Of a stretch of DNA of 64,000 nucleotides, positions 56,641 to 64,000 are shown piece by piece. How positions within the stretch are numbered: position 1 is the first letter of the stretch; every line of letters begins with the position of its first letter. The position numbers and the translations under genes were made by a program. This stretch comes from Pontiella sulfatireligans (GTDB taxonomy: Bacteria > Verrucomicrobiota > Kiritimatiellia > Kiritimatiellales > Pontiellaceae), in assembly GCF_900890705.1 (NCBI RefSeq), contig NZ_CAAHFH010000002.1, positions 1-64,000 of the forward strand. The letters are read 5' to 3'. The notes below the pieces were generated by a model. It was not told the DNA's origin and ran no database searches. It saw nothing but the letters and a program-made list of their open reading frames with translations.

Positions 56641-58011
56641 TTACTTGGTTTTTTCGGTGTAGTGGATGAATACGCAGCCGTGCGGAGCGAGTTCAACCTT
56701 ACCGAGTTTGAACGGGGCCCCTTTCCAGACATTGGAAAGTTCGTATTTCTTGTCGGGATCAAGCCCAAGGCTCTTGACTGAAACGAAGGTCTCTGCCTTT
56801 TCATCCATGCGGTTGAAGACCGCAACCCAGCCGTTGTCTTTGTCGGTGCCGCGCTCTTCAGTGAGCCAGGTCTGAATATATTTCTTATTGCTGATGAGAT
56901 GCCCCATCTTGCCGTTCTGATTGCAGGCAATCATTTCCTTGCTGGTCAGCACCCGCAGGTCGTCGCCCTTGAGCGTCGGCAGCACGCCGCCCATCATCAA
57001 TGGCGAGGCGCTCAAAGCCCGCATGGCCATGAAGGTTTCTTTTTGCGGAACCGTGAAATGATCCTGACGGTGCGCGCCTTCACCGGCCATCTTGTGGGTG
57101 GTGCCTCTCGGAATCATGACCTGGAGTTCGCCGATCGGAATCATATCCATATCAAACCAAAAGCCCTCGCGGACCGGGACATACTGCCACGTCAGCCACG
57201 AGTCGAAGCATTCGTCGATATCATGTTGATTGTCCCACACGTCGGTGGTCACACGCAGCATGTCGGCTTTTTCATAGAGCTTAATTTCGTTGCCGAGCAC
57301 GCGCCCTCCCGGCGATAGACTCAGCGTCATCCGACGTCCGCACTTGGCGATGGCTTTCTGCACCGCGGCGATTTCATCGGGAAAGCTGACAATGTCGTCG
57401 GCCTTGATGAAGTCGATGCCATAGTCGGCCAGCAGCTGAATCCAGCCGTCATAGTATTCCTGCGCACCCGGTTTGGACATATCCACGCCGTAAGTATGCT
57501 GGTTCCAACCGCAGATGCTGTTCGTGTCGGCGATGTCGGCCGCGAAATATTTCGTGCCCTTGACCGGCGTGTTCTGCTCCACCGCTTTGCGGGGCATGCC
57601 GCGCAGGAAGTGGACGCCGAATTTCACGCCGTTTTTATGGCACTCGTCGGCAATGCCCTTGAGACCGTTCGGGAAATAGGTTTTCGACGGGATAAAATAG
57701 CCGTCTTCGTTCATGTTGATGCCAAACCCTTTATCCGTGGTCGGGAACAGAGTTCCGGGCTGGAGCTCGTATTCGATGTACCAACCCCCATCGATCACGA
57801 AATAGTCATAGCCCAGCGGCTTAAAGGTTTCGACGAACGTCTTCAAGTTGTCAAAACACGCCTGCTCGTGGGCGTAGGTGCCATACGAATCATAGCTGTT
57901 CCACCCCATCGGCGGGGTCGGCGCCAACGGCTCCCGTATACGGTTCCCCATCGCCAAAGCGCCGCCAACCATCGCCACACAACTAAGTACTGATATAATT
58001 CTGGTCTTCAT
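56641..58011 (-). CDS. GH27 alpha-galactosidase, secreted
   Basis: This is a predicted exported alpha-galactosidase of 456 residues, a close paralogue of the gene at 27035. The signal peptide is SVLSCVAMVGGALAMG. The barrel begins APTPPMGWNSYDSYGTYAHEQ. The nucleophile is in DFIKADDIVSFPDE, where KADD replaces the usual KYDD, and the acid/base Asp is in RVTTDVWDNQ. The C-terminal beta domain ends HGCVFIHYTE. It is the first gene of a likely operon with the GH-A-like gene at 54966. It would release alpha-galactose from a glycan outside the cytoplasm. Confidence 0.87.
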   Translation of the reverse strand: MKTRIISVLSCVAMVGGALAMGNRIREPLAPTPPMGWNSYDSYGTYAHEQACFDNLKTFVETFKPLGYDYFVIDGGWYIEYELQPGTLFPTTDKGFGINMNEDGYFIPSKTYFPNGLKGIADECHKNGVKFGVHFLRGMPRKAVEQNTPVKGTKYFAADIADTNSICGWNQHTYGVDMSKPGAQEYYDGWIQLLADYGIDFIKADDIVSFPDEIAAVQKAIAKCGRRMTLSLSPGGRVLGNEIKLYEKADMLRVTTDVWDNQHDIDECFDSWLTWQYVPVREGFWFDMDMIPIGELQVMIPRGTTHKMAGEGAHRQDHFTVPQKETFMAMRALSASPLMMGGVLPTLKGDDLRVLTSKEMIACNQNGKMGHLISNKKYIQTWLTEERGTDKDNGWVAVFNRMDEKAETFVSVKSLGLDPDKKYELSNVWKGAPFKLGKVELAPHGCVFIHYTEKTK

Positions 58012-58249
58012 AGATCCTCGTTTCGTCGTTTATTACTGTGAATCTATATATACGACAAAGCTCTGTCGTTTCTAAACAGTGACAATTGACTAGATGAAAA
58101 TCTATTGCCCCGCTGCCAGCACTGATAGCGAGGGTTTTCTTTTCCAGAGCCCTTGGGGAGAGCCGAAATCCATGATCTTGCTGCTGACAGGCTGGGACGA
58201 GACGCTAATTGGATTTAAGTCCGAATGGCATATCACTTCCTTTGAGGAA

Positions 58250-58395
58250 CTTGCAAAACCTCTGGCTTTGCCGTTCCGGCTACTGGTTTTCAGTTATTCG
58301 TTATTAGGCAAAACCCATTCGTCTGCAGTGTATAACACCGATAACTAATAACAATTAACTGATAACTGCCGCTCAAAACCGGGAGGTTTTGCAAG
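58250..58395. repeat. Small element with 13 bp inverted ends
   Basis: CTTGCAAAACCTC (58250-58262) is the exact complement of GAGGTTTTGCAAG (58383-58395). Inside, CAGTTATTCGTTATTAG near 58291 is imperfectly repeated inverted near 58340-58368. It looks like a non-autonomous insertion or large hairpin in the 58012-58570 gap. Confidence 0.6.
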
Positions 58396-58397
58396 CG

Positions 58398-58555
58398 GCT
58401 CCTTTGTCTATGAAATGATTGCCCGCGGGCAGCCCCGCGGCAAGGTGCTCTGTTCTGATGGAAAATGGTTCGGGGCAACCTATCCCGAAGACAAGCCCGC
58501 CGTTGTTGCCGCCCTGCAGGCCATGCACAACGCGGGAAATATCCATCCAAGCTTT
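58398..58555 (+). pseudogene. C-terminal remnant of a sugar nucleotidyltransferase-like gene
   Basis: A plus-strand frame encodes GSFVYEMIARGQPRGKVLCS then DGKWFGATYPEDKPAVVAAL and QAMHNAGNIHP before running into the antisense of the PL8 gene. 'WFG.TYPEDKP.V...L..M...G' is how many sugar-phosphate nucleotidyltransferases end. No start or core is present, so it is a truncated relic, cut on its 5' side at the small element 58250-58395. Identification is from memory of the family. Confidence 0.4.
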
Positions 58556-58570
58556 AGAGTTAAAGAACGA

Positions 58571-61500
58571 TTATTGCGCCGGAGCCCTGCTCAAGCGGAA
58601 GTGCTTCGAGGTGCCGTGCTGCGCCCGGATGGTTATCACCGTTTGCCCGTTGACCGGTTTGACGGAGACCGCTTCATCGGCGGCATCCAAAGTCCAAGAG
58701 CCTTCAAAGACGATGTCGAACGCACGGGGCTGGCTGAAATAACGCTTGTGGTTGTGCTCTCTCGAAAAGGCAGGCTGGTGCAGATCCGGGAGGGCGGCGC
58801 TGACGGCATAGCCGTCGGCCTCGTCTTTCAGGATCAGCAGGCTCGGCTCGGACACGGAGTGCAGGGCGGCATGCGGGATCATATCCTGCGCTTCGTAGCA
58901 AATATAGGTGTCGGCGCCGTTGCGCACATCGCGTACGGCGTGCAGCGTGCTCTTGCTGGAAATCACCCTGTAGAACAGTTCCGGGTTCTTTTGCACGCGA
59001 TCGGCCTTTTCAAGGAAGTCGTCTTTGCCAACCGATGGAAAAACGATGTATTTATAGCGATCGTCCGATGGAGCGACGCCGTGATCGATGCATGCTGCGA
59101 GGAAATTGCCGCGCGTTTCCGGCTCGCGCCGGCGGTTAACCTTGCCGTTTTTCATGCCGCGCAGCGGCTTGCGCACCTCGTCGAACGTGCATTCATCACC
59201 ACGGCTGATTTGCTCTTTCATGGAAACAATGATTTGCGCGTTATCACCCGGCACGAGATAGCCCGTCTTACGGCCATCAAACAGGGCAAAGGAACCTGTC
59301 AGCTGTTCCCGGCACGGAAAGGCCGCTTTTTCACCGTTGATTAGCACCGCGATTTCGGAAGGATCAATGCCCCGTTGCGTGAGGACAGTATAGACCGGCG
59401 CTGTCGGATGCTTGCCTGAAATACCCGTACCCAAACACAGGATCATATCGTCCATGAAGAAGGTGGACTTGCGGGCGGTGAGTTTTTCCTTGGTGAAGAT
59501 TTCTTCGTAACCTGGGTCGATATTGGTGAGCATGGCATCGTCCAGATCAAATCCGTGGGCTCCGTTGCGGTGCTCGGCATCGTGGACGCCGTTGGCGAAG
59601 CGCGTTGAACCGACCACCATCCAGATTGGAATGGGCGACTCCAGCTCCTCCAGCGGAAGATAGGTGACAGTGGTTCCGGGATTGAGATTCCAGTCGTAGC
59701 CTTCGTAGGCCAACGCCGGATCATTTTTATAGAGAATATCGAGCGTGCCGTACGACTGATAGCGCCCGAAGCGGTTGAAGTTATAGATTTCGCTGCCCCA
59801 CGTATAGATGCTGAATCCCCGCACACCGGCCAGCCAGTCGCCGCGGCGATGCAGGCTGAGAGCGGAATAAGGAAGCGTCCAATTGCCGGAAACCGCTCCG
59901 TCGGCCGTGTGATATTCGTGCAACGCTTTTAATTCGGCATCGATGGGCGGCAAATCGACGAAGGTCTTTGTGTAGTCGGATTCAATGAACTTCAAATGAC
60001 TGCCGCTCAACGGATGGCGGCCGCACAGGCTGCGCGGATAGCGGTCGCCCTGCTGATAAAGCATAATGGTTTTCACGGCGCGCTGGAGCCCTGCATGCCC
60101 TTCCGGATCGAGCGGGAAACCGGCCAACGTCAAATTGTTGGCCACCTTGACGGCGTTATCGATCGCGCCGCCGGTGTAGGCCGGATAATGCCCCCAGTGG
60201 TGCCAGGCCGTGCCGTCATTGCGGAAACCGCCACGCTTGGTGTCATCGGCATAGGTGCGGGAGAGCCATTGGGCGAACAGCTTAACATGCCGGGCACTGT
60301 CGCGCTCGTCCGGACGCATCATGGTGGCCAGATAGTGCGAATATAAAACCGTATTGAAGAGGTCGAGATCCGGATCGGTATGCATTTCATCATTAACGAC
60401 GTGGGCGACGGTAAACCAGTTCAGGCTGTCGGAGACAGCCGGCAGCAGTCCCGCTTCCGCCAGTTCTTTCTTCATCATGAAAAAGGCGGGTGCAATCTTC
60501 CGATTGTTGTAACCCAGATGATGCAAGGCGCCCATGTTGCTGCCGGCAGCCCAACCGGACTGCAGGTAGGCACGTGTTGCCATCATAAATTTTTGTTTCA
60601 ACGCTTCCCGCTGAGCGGCATCGGTACTCTGATGGAAGGACTGAGCCAGAGAATACAGTACGTTCTGATAGGAACTCAGCTGAATGATCCGGCCCTGTTC
60701 CTTCCCCTCTTCAAAAAGGTTTTGTGGAAGCCCCTGTCCCGCCAAGGCGATGTAAGGCCCTTGCAGATAGGTTTTTCCTTCATGCTGAACTTCCTTAACG
60801 CCCGTTTTTTCAAACGCCTTTAATGCCGACTCGAACTTTTTCGCGGAAAGGCCCTGGCCCTCGAACGGGGCGACCGTCTTGCGCAGCTCCATTTCATATA
60901 ATCTGGAAAAAGCCGCGAGGTCGCCGGCTGAAACCGGAATCTGTTTGATCCGCAAATCAGTCTTTGCGGGCAACGTTTTCTGATTCGCCCATTGTGTGAC
61001 ATGTGCGGAACCGTTGAAGAAGCAACGGACGTAGGGCGCCTGGTAATCGGCCGAAGGGTGGCGCGCGTCGATAACGGAGGTATAGACATCGTCGATAAAG
61101 AAGCGGCCGCCGTTTTCGGGATGATCTTCCGGAACCAAAAACCGGAGCTGATTAAACTCGGTATAGTCACCCATTTGCGGGGCGTCGCCCTGCATTTGCG
61201 AAAGCGGAATGTGCGCGGTTCGCCAACCGGTGTAGTCGAGATAGAACGGGCAGGAAAGCGTGAAGCCGCTTTCGTTGCCCAGCGAAAGGGTCAAGTGTCC
61301 GGCGCTCGGTGTTTCGTTGTAGATCCAGAGCACGAGACACTGGTTCTTAGCAAAGGGGGAGAGTTTTGTTTTCAGAGAGTAGTAGTTGAGCAGCGGCAGG
61401 TCGAGGCTGGCGCCGGCCTTCCAATCCCACTGGAGGCTTTGACGGCCCAGCATCGAAAGCGTATCGCTTTGGCGAAAGGTCGATTGTGTGGCGCGGACGG

Positions 61501-61651
61501 AATCGATGTTGGCCTGCGTTTCGAAACTGAGGATTTCGGCATCCGGCTCCTTAATCGTTCCCTGAGCCGCGCCGGCCTGGATCTGCAATGCAGATGCGGC
61601 AAAAAGGGTGAACATTAATGCGGTTCGACACATGATGGACTGGTGGTTCAT
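58571..61651 (-). CDS. PL8 chondroitin sulfate ABC lyase-like enzyme, secreted
   Basis: This is a predicted exported polysaccharide lyase of family PL8, 1026 residues, the size of Proteus chondroitinase ABC. It cleaves uronic-acid-containing glycosaminoglycans by beta-elimination. The signal peptide is TALMFTLFAASALQIQA. The N-terminal sandwich (~30-210) ends FFIDDVYTSVI. The catalytic toroid has FRNDGTAWHHWGHYPAYTGG with His485 and Tyr492, spaced as His501 and Tyr508 of the Proteus enzyme, and IYNFNRFGRYQSYGTLDIL on the second active-site strand. The C-terminal super-sandwich is complete. Its ATG overlaps the CBM9-like gene stop by 4 bp. Dermatan/chondroitin sulfate or a related marine glycan is the likely substrate. 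Confidence 0.88.
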   Translation of the reverse strand: MNHQSIMCRTALMFTLFAASALQIQAGAAQGTIKEPDAEILSFETQANIDSVRATQSTFRQSDTLSMLGRQSLQWDWKAGASLDLPLLNYYSLKTKLSPFAKNQCLVLWIYNETPSAGHLTLSLGNESGFTLSCPFYLDYTGWRTAHIPLSQMQGDAPQMGDYTEFNQLRFLVPEDHPENGGRFFIDDVYTSVIDARHPSADYQAPYVRCFFNGSAHVTQWANQKTLPAKTDLRIKQIPVSAGDLAAFSRLYEMELRKTVAPFEGQGLSAKKFESALKAFEKTGVKEVQHEGKTYLQGPYIALAGQGLPQNLFEEGKEQGRIIQLSSYQNVLYSLAQSFHQSTDAAQREALKQKFMMATRAYLQSGWAAGSNMGALHHLGYNNRKIAPAFFMMKKELAEAGLLPAVSDSLNWFTVAHVVNDEMHTDPDLDLFNTVLYSHYLATMMRPDERDSARHVKLFAQWLSRTYADDTKRGGFRNDGTAWHHWGHYPAYTGGAIDNAVKVANNLTLAGFPLDPEGHAGLQRAVKTIMLYQQGDRYPRSLCGRHPLSGSHLKFIESDYTKTFVDLPPIDAELKALHEYHTADGAVSGNWTLPYSALSLHRRGDWLAGVRGFSIYTWGSEIYNFNRFGRYQSYGTLDILYKNDPALAYEGYDWNLNPGTTVTYLPLEELESPIPIWMVVGSTRFANGVHDAEHRNGAHGFDLDDAMLTNIDPGYEEIFTKEKLTARKSTFFMDDMILCLGTGISGKHPTAPVYTVLTQRGIDPSEIAVLINGEKAAFPCREQLTGSFALFDGRKTGYLVPGDNAQIIVSMKEQISRGDECTFDEVRKPLRGMKNGKVNRRREPETRGNFLAACIDHGVAPSDDRYKYIVFPSVGKDDFLEKADRVQKNPELFYRVISSKSTLHAVRDVRNGADTYICYEAQDMIPHAALHSVSEPSLLILKDEADGYAVSAALPDLHQPAFSREHNHKRYFSQPRAFDIVFEGSWTLDAADEAVSVKPVNGQTVITIRAQHGTSKHFRLSRAPAQ

Positions 61652-62292
61652 GCGTGTCCTCCGCTCAATACCAACCGAGCATATTCATTGATTAAGTGGT
61701 AGTTGGTGGCGGAAAGCGGAGGCGCCATGGAGAGTTCGGGGTCGGCGAGATCTTCTGAATTGCAATTGTAGCGGCCGCAGAAGACCGTCCATTCCGTACC
61801 GTCGCCCCACCCCGCGCCGAGCGCCGTGAGCTGCGTGACCGGAACAAACATGCGCGCATTCCAACCGTTGGGCGTTTGCTCGACCGAAACGTCCAACCCG
61901 TGGAATTCATGCTGCGTCAGCCCTTCCTCCGGCGTCAACTCCGTTGGCCAGCTGGGGAAAAAGAGGGTCGATTTGTTGCCGAAGGGAGTTGCATACATCT
62001 CCCACTTGTAGGGTTCGTTGAGCGGTTTCACAAACAACTCGAAAAGATCGCCGGATTCATAATGCAGTTGTTCATCGGTCCGGTTTTTCTGAATCAAACA
62101 GGAATCCTCCAACTCCGCCAAAACAAATAAGCCGGACTCGTCCCATGCAAAGCGGACGCTTGCGCCCTCCAGCGGTTCCCCCTCGCGATCCGTGCTGTAG
62201 GAAAACGCATAGGCGGGCCCAAAACCGGGATGGCGGGCGGCTTCAAACCCCAGACTCCCATAGGAGGCATTGCTCATATTCGGTAGCTTCAT
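61648..62292 (-). CDS. CBM9-like (DOMON-type) sugar-binding protein
   Basis: This 214-residue protein has the CBM9-like fold used for 'carbohydrate-binding family 9' proteins: VRFAWDESGLFVLAELEDS, the SGDLFELFVKPLNEPYKWEMYATPFG strand pair, and NGWNARMFVPVTQL. No signal peptide is visible, so it may stay in the cytoplasm or use another route, odd for a partner of an exported lyase. AAGGAA lies 6 nt before the ATG and overlaps the end of an upstream remnant. The 4 bp overlap with the PL8 gene implies joint translation. Confidence 0.75.
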   Translation of the reverse strand: MKLPNMSNASYGSLGFEAARHPGFGPAYAFSYSTDREGEPLEGASVRFAWDESGLFVLAELEDSCLIQKNRTDEQLHYESGDLFELFVKPLNEPYKWEMYATPFGNKSTLFFPSWPTELTPEEGLTQHEFHGLDVSVEQTPNGWNARMFVPVTQLTALGAGWGDGTEWTVFCGRYNCNSEDLADPELSMAPPLSATNYHLINEYARLVLSGGHA

Positions 62293-62295
62293 CTT

Positions 62296-62412
62296 CTATT
62301 CCTTTGTATCCTGCACCAGCCAGAGTTCGATCAGGCTTAAGGAACGGCCGTCCTCCAAATCCTCGAAAAGCGGATCCTTCACCTCATAATTCGGCATTCC
62401 GGTTACATGCAT
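62296..62412 (-). pseudogene. Possible C-terminal remnant upstream of the CBM9-like gene
   Basis: A 38-codon frame from ATG 62412 (GMPNYEVKDPLFEDLEDG, RSLSLIELWLVQDTKE) ends three bases before the CBM9-like ATG, and its last codons contain that gene's ribosome-binding site, as in an operon. No strong start precedes it. It looks like the tail of a lost gene; I do not recognise the family. Confidence 0.35.
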
Positions 62413-62496
62413 CACAGTGTTGCTGAAACAAACCGCTTTCACAATACATCGAGAGTACAATATTAAACCATTATTTTGTTCTTCATGGATTTTAGT

Positions 62497-62774
62497 GGCA
62501 ACGAAGGTATGAAACACGGAGTGAGGCTGGCGCGAAGCGACGGCAGCGAAGCGGCAACCAACGAATATTCTGAAGAAGTGGGCTGCCGCAGATACGGGAA
62601 TATTTTGCACCAATCAATGCGATCCCTATGCTTTGGCATTTCTGGAGAAAACAGCACCTATTCCTGCCCGCTTGATCCGTTGCTTTTCATACATTCGTTG
62701 CTGATTAATTTCCATCGTGCGCGACGGAGGCTCTTGAAATCGTCTGTATCATCATAAAAATATACGTAGAACCC
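62497..62774. repeat. Dispersed intergenic repeat, copy C
   Basis: The segment 62683-62774 aligns without gaps to copies A and B, sharing ACATTCGTTGCTGAT at the head and ATACGTAGAACCC at the end, with more divergence in between. An opposing arm is at 62497-62519 (GGCAACGAAGGTATGAAACA). It lies between the divergent CBM9-like gene and the last gene; the promoter of the latter should be at 62775-62840. Confidence 0.65.
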
Positions 62775-62840
62775 ATTCCGCTGACGGCAGCGCGGAGAAT
62801 CTCCCACTGTTTTCTTTTAAATGCGCATCGGAACTCTAAA

Positions 62841-64000
62841 ATGCGCGTCATGAACAATCATCCAGCAATCGCCCCCGAAGACCTTGAAAAATATTCCGCC
62901 GCCATCTCCCTCTCGGATATGGAAATCTTTGTATTTCCGGAGCTGCTCTACAGCTTAGTGCTGGCCAACATCATGTCGCCGCGCATCTGGGAATGGAAGA
63001 ACCACGATTGGTTCCGCAAACTCGACACCATGAAGCCGTACAAGAAGATCCAACGGCTCAAGCAGTTCATCATCGACCACTATGAGTTCAACCTCGACCT
63101 CGACACCTGGGGACTGACCACCAAGGAATCGGAGATAGCGCGCTTCGCCCCCTTCATGGACGAAAAGACCATCGGCCAAAGCAACGCCCTGTTTGGCTAC
63201 GAGGGCGACAAACACTATTTCTCGCTCGATATCCGCAAGCACTTCGGCCTCGATAAATACACCTCCAACATCATCCCCTTCTGGAAAACCGAAACCCTGG
63301 AGGCCATGGATGCCTTCAAATACAAGGACGACTACCGCATCGGCGCCGGCGAATGCGTCTCGCTCTCCACGCTCTATGCCGCCGCGCTGTTCATCATTTG
63401 CGACATTCCGCTGGAAGACATTTTCCTCATCGCCACCCCGCTCCACTCGCAGAACTTCATCAACGTCAACGACGGCGTGCTCACGAACAACCGCCGGCTC
63501 GTGACCAAGAACATGTGGTTCAACGGCACCGATCTCACCGCGCGGGCCCAGCGGGCCCTGCGCAACGAGCAGGTCACGATCGTCGCCAACAACACCGGCT
63601 ACATCCACGCCGTCTACCCCGAGGCCACCATCGCCCCCGAAAGCTTTGAGCTGTTTCGCCAAAAGCTCGACGCCTTCACCACCACCGATATCACCTTCGA
63701 GATGATCGCCAACTTCCTGCGCGACCGCTCCGAATTCCAAAAATGTTTCCAGATCCAATACGTCCGGCACGGCAAAGAGCAATACCTCCCCATCGAGCGC
63801 GCCTACGGCTACGAACACGGATCGCCCTACAAGGTGTCCGACAACGCCACACGCGACAAGCTGCTCGACCAGATCGACGAATACGACTTCTACACCGATC
63901 CCATCGAAGGCCGCATTCAGCTCAACAAGCTTTCCGACTATCTCAAGAACAACCCGATCTCCCATTTCGACGAAGAGAGCATGCGCGGGCTCGCCAAGAA
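62841..64000 (+). CDS. Conserved protein of unknown function, 3' end beyond window
   Basis: An open plus-strand frame runs from ATG 62841 (GGAA 7 nt upstream; a second ATG at 62850) to the window end, at least 386 codons. No signal peptide is present, so it is probably cytoplasmic. I do not recognise a named family. The segment YRIGAGECVSLSTLYAAALF has a Cys at the start of a helix, followed by LIATPLHSQNFINVNDGVLT with a His; this order is reminiscent of transglutaminase-like cysteine enzymes, but that is a guess. NNRRLVTKNMWFNG and NNTGYIHAVYPEATI look strongly conserved. Codon use is smooth and GC-rich like clpX, unlike the surrounding catabolic genes, suggesting a core gene. Confidence 0.8.
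   Translation, partial: MRVMNNHPAIAPEDLEKYSAAISLSDMEIFVFPELLYSLVLANIMSPRIWEWKNHDWFRKLDTMKPYKKIQRLKQFIIDHYEFNLDLDTWGLTTKESEIARFAPFMDEKTIGQSNALFGYEGDKHYFSLDIRKHFGLDKYTSNIIPFWKTETLEAMDAFKYKDDYRIGAGECVSLSTLYAAALFIICDIPLEDIFLIATPLHSQNFINVNDGVLTNNRRLVTKNMWFNGTDLTARAQRALRNEQVTIVANNTGYIHAVYPEATIAPESFELFRQKLDAFTTTDITFEMIANFLRDRSEFQKCFQIQYVRHGKEQYLPIERAYGYEHGSPYKVSDNATRDKLLDQIDEYDFYTDPIEGRIQLNKLSDYLKNNPISHFDEESMRGLAK

Noticed and set aside
58415..59344. Plus-strand frame of 309 codons as a complete gene
   Set aside because: Only the first ~48 codons look like a real protein end; the rest is antisense of the PL8 gene.
62955..63965. Long minus-strand frame of 336 codons
   Set aside because: It lies wholly antisense to the better-supported plus-strand gene from 62841; its protein is Val/Gly/Asp-rich shadow sequence without motifs.
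1..64000. CRISPR array, prophage or SusC/SusD-type polysaccharide locus
   Set aside because: No regularly spaced direct repeats, phage structural genes, or TonB-receptor/SusD-like genes were found.

Overview
The window looks like a chromosomal segment from a marine, polysaccharide-degrading bacterium of the PVC superphylum, most likely Kiritimatiellota (a Pontiella-like lineage). This placement is an inference from gene content: many secreted sulfatases next to secreted glycoside hydrolases and beta-helix proteins, a PEP-CTERM protein, an ECF sigma factor coupled to a Ser/Thr kinase, and no SusC/SusD pair of the Bacteroidetes type. No rRNA or other taxonomic marker beyond clpX, tadA and one tRNA is present.

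Layout. 1-2.2 kb is housekeeping: clpX, tadA, and a convergent tRNA-Ser(CGA). 2.6-15.9 kb holds minus-strand catabolic genes: a GH27 alpha-galactosidase with an Ig-like N-terminus, a GH3 beta-glucosidase-like enzyme, two large beta-helix (GH141-like) proteins, a secreted jelly-roll protein and an AraC-type regulator. 16.4-25 kb is a compact minus-strand operon: GH141-like enzyme, SSS sodium/solute symporter, sulfatase, a sulfatase relic, and one ORF that joins a GH57 domain in frame to a complete sulfatase with its own signal peptide. 25-31 kb mixes gene relics with an SGNH hydrolase, a GH27 enzyme and a GH-A-like protein. 31-43 kb has a LamG/GH39-like enzyme, a divergent beta-helix protein, two sulfatases and a GH-A-like protein with a CBM96-type domain. 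43-44 kb is a REP-associated (Y1/HUH) transposase element wedged between two enzyme genes. 44-51 kb encodes a GH28/GH49-type protein and two further proteins that share four copies of one beta-strand domain; one ends in PEP-CTERM. 51-55 kb holds a sigma factor/kinase pair and a HipB-HipA module. 55-62.3 kb has a second GH27/GH-A-like pair and a PL8 chondroitin-lyase-like enzyme translationally coupled to a CBM9-like protein. The last plus-strand gene runs off the window end and belongs to an unrecognised conserved family.

How the genes fit together. Exported sulfatases, a chondroitinase-type lyase, alpha-galactosidases, beta-glucosidase and beta-helix enzymes would strip sulfate and shorten sulfated glycans outside the cytoplasm, the SSS symporter would import a product, and AraC would respond to it. 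The exact glycan cannot be read from sequence; glycosaminoglycan and galactose- or fucose-containing sulfated polysaccharides are the best guesses.

The most notable non-gene signals are: a transposon end that now supplies the start codon of an enzyme gene; an approximately 200 bp terminator-promoter block present twice upstream of catabolic genes; a three-copy dispersed intergenic repeat; and at least five decaying or chimeric gene remnants, indicating rapid gene turnover in this catabolic region.
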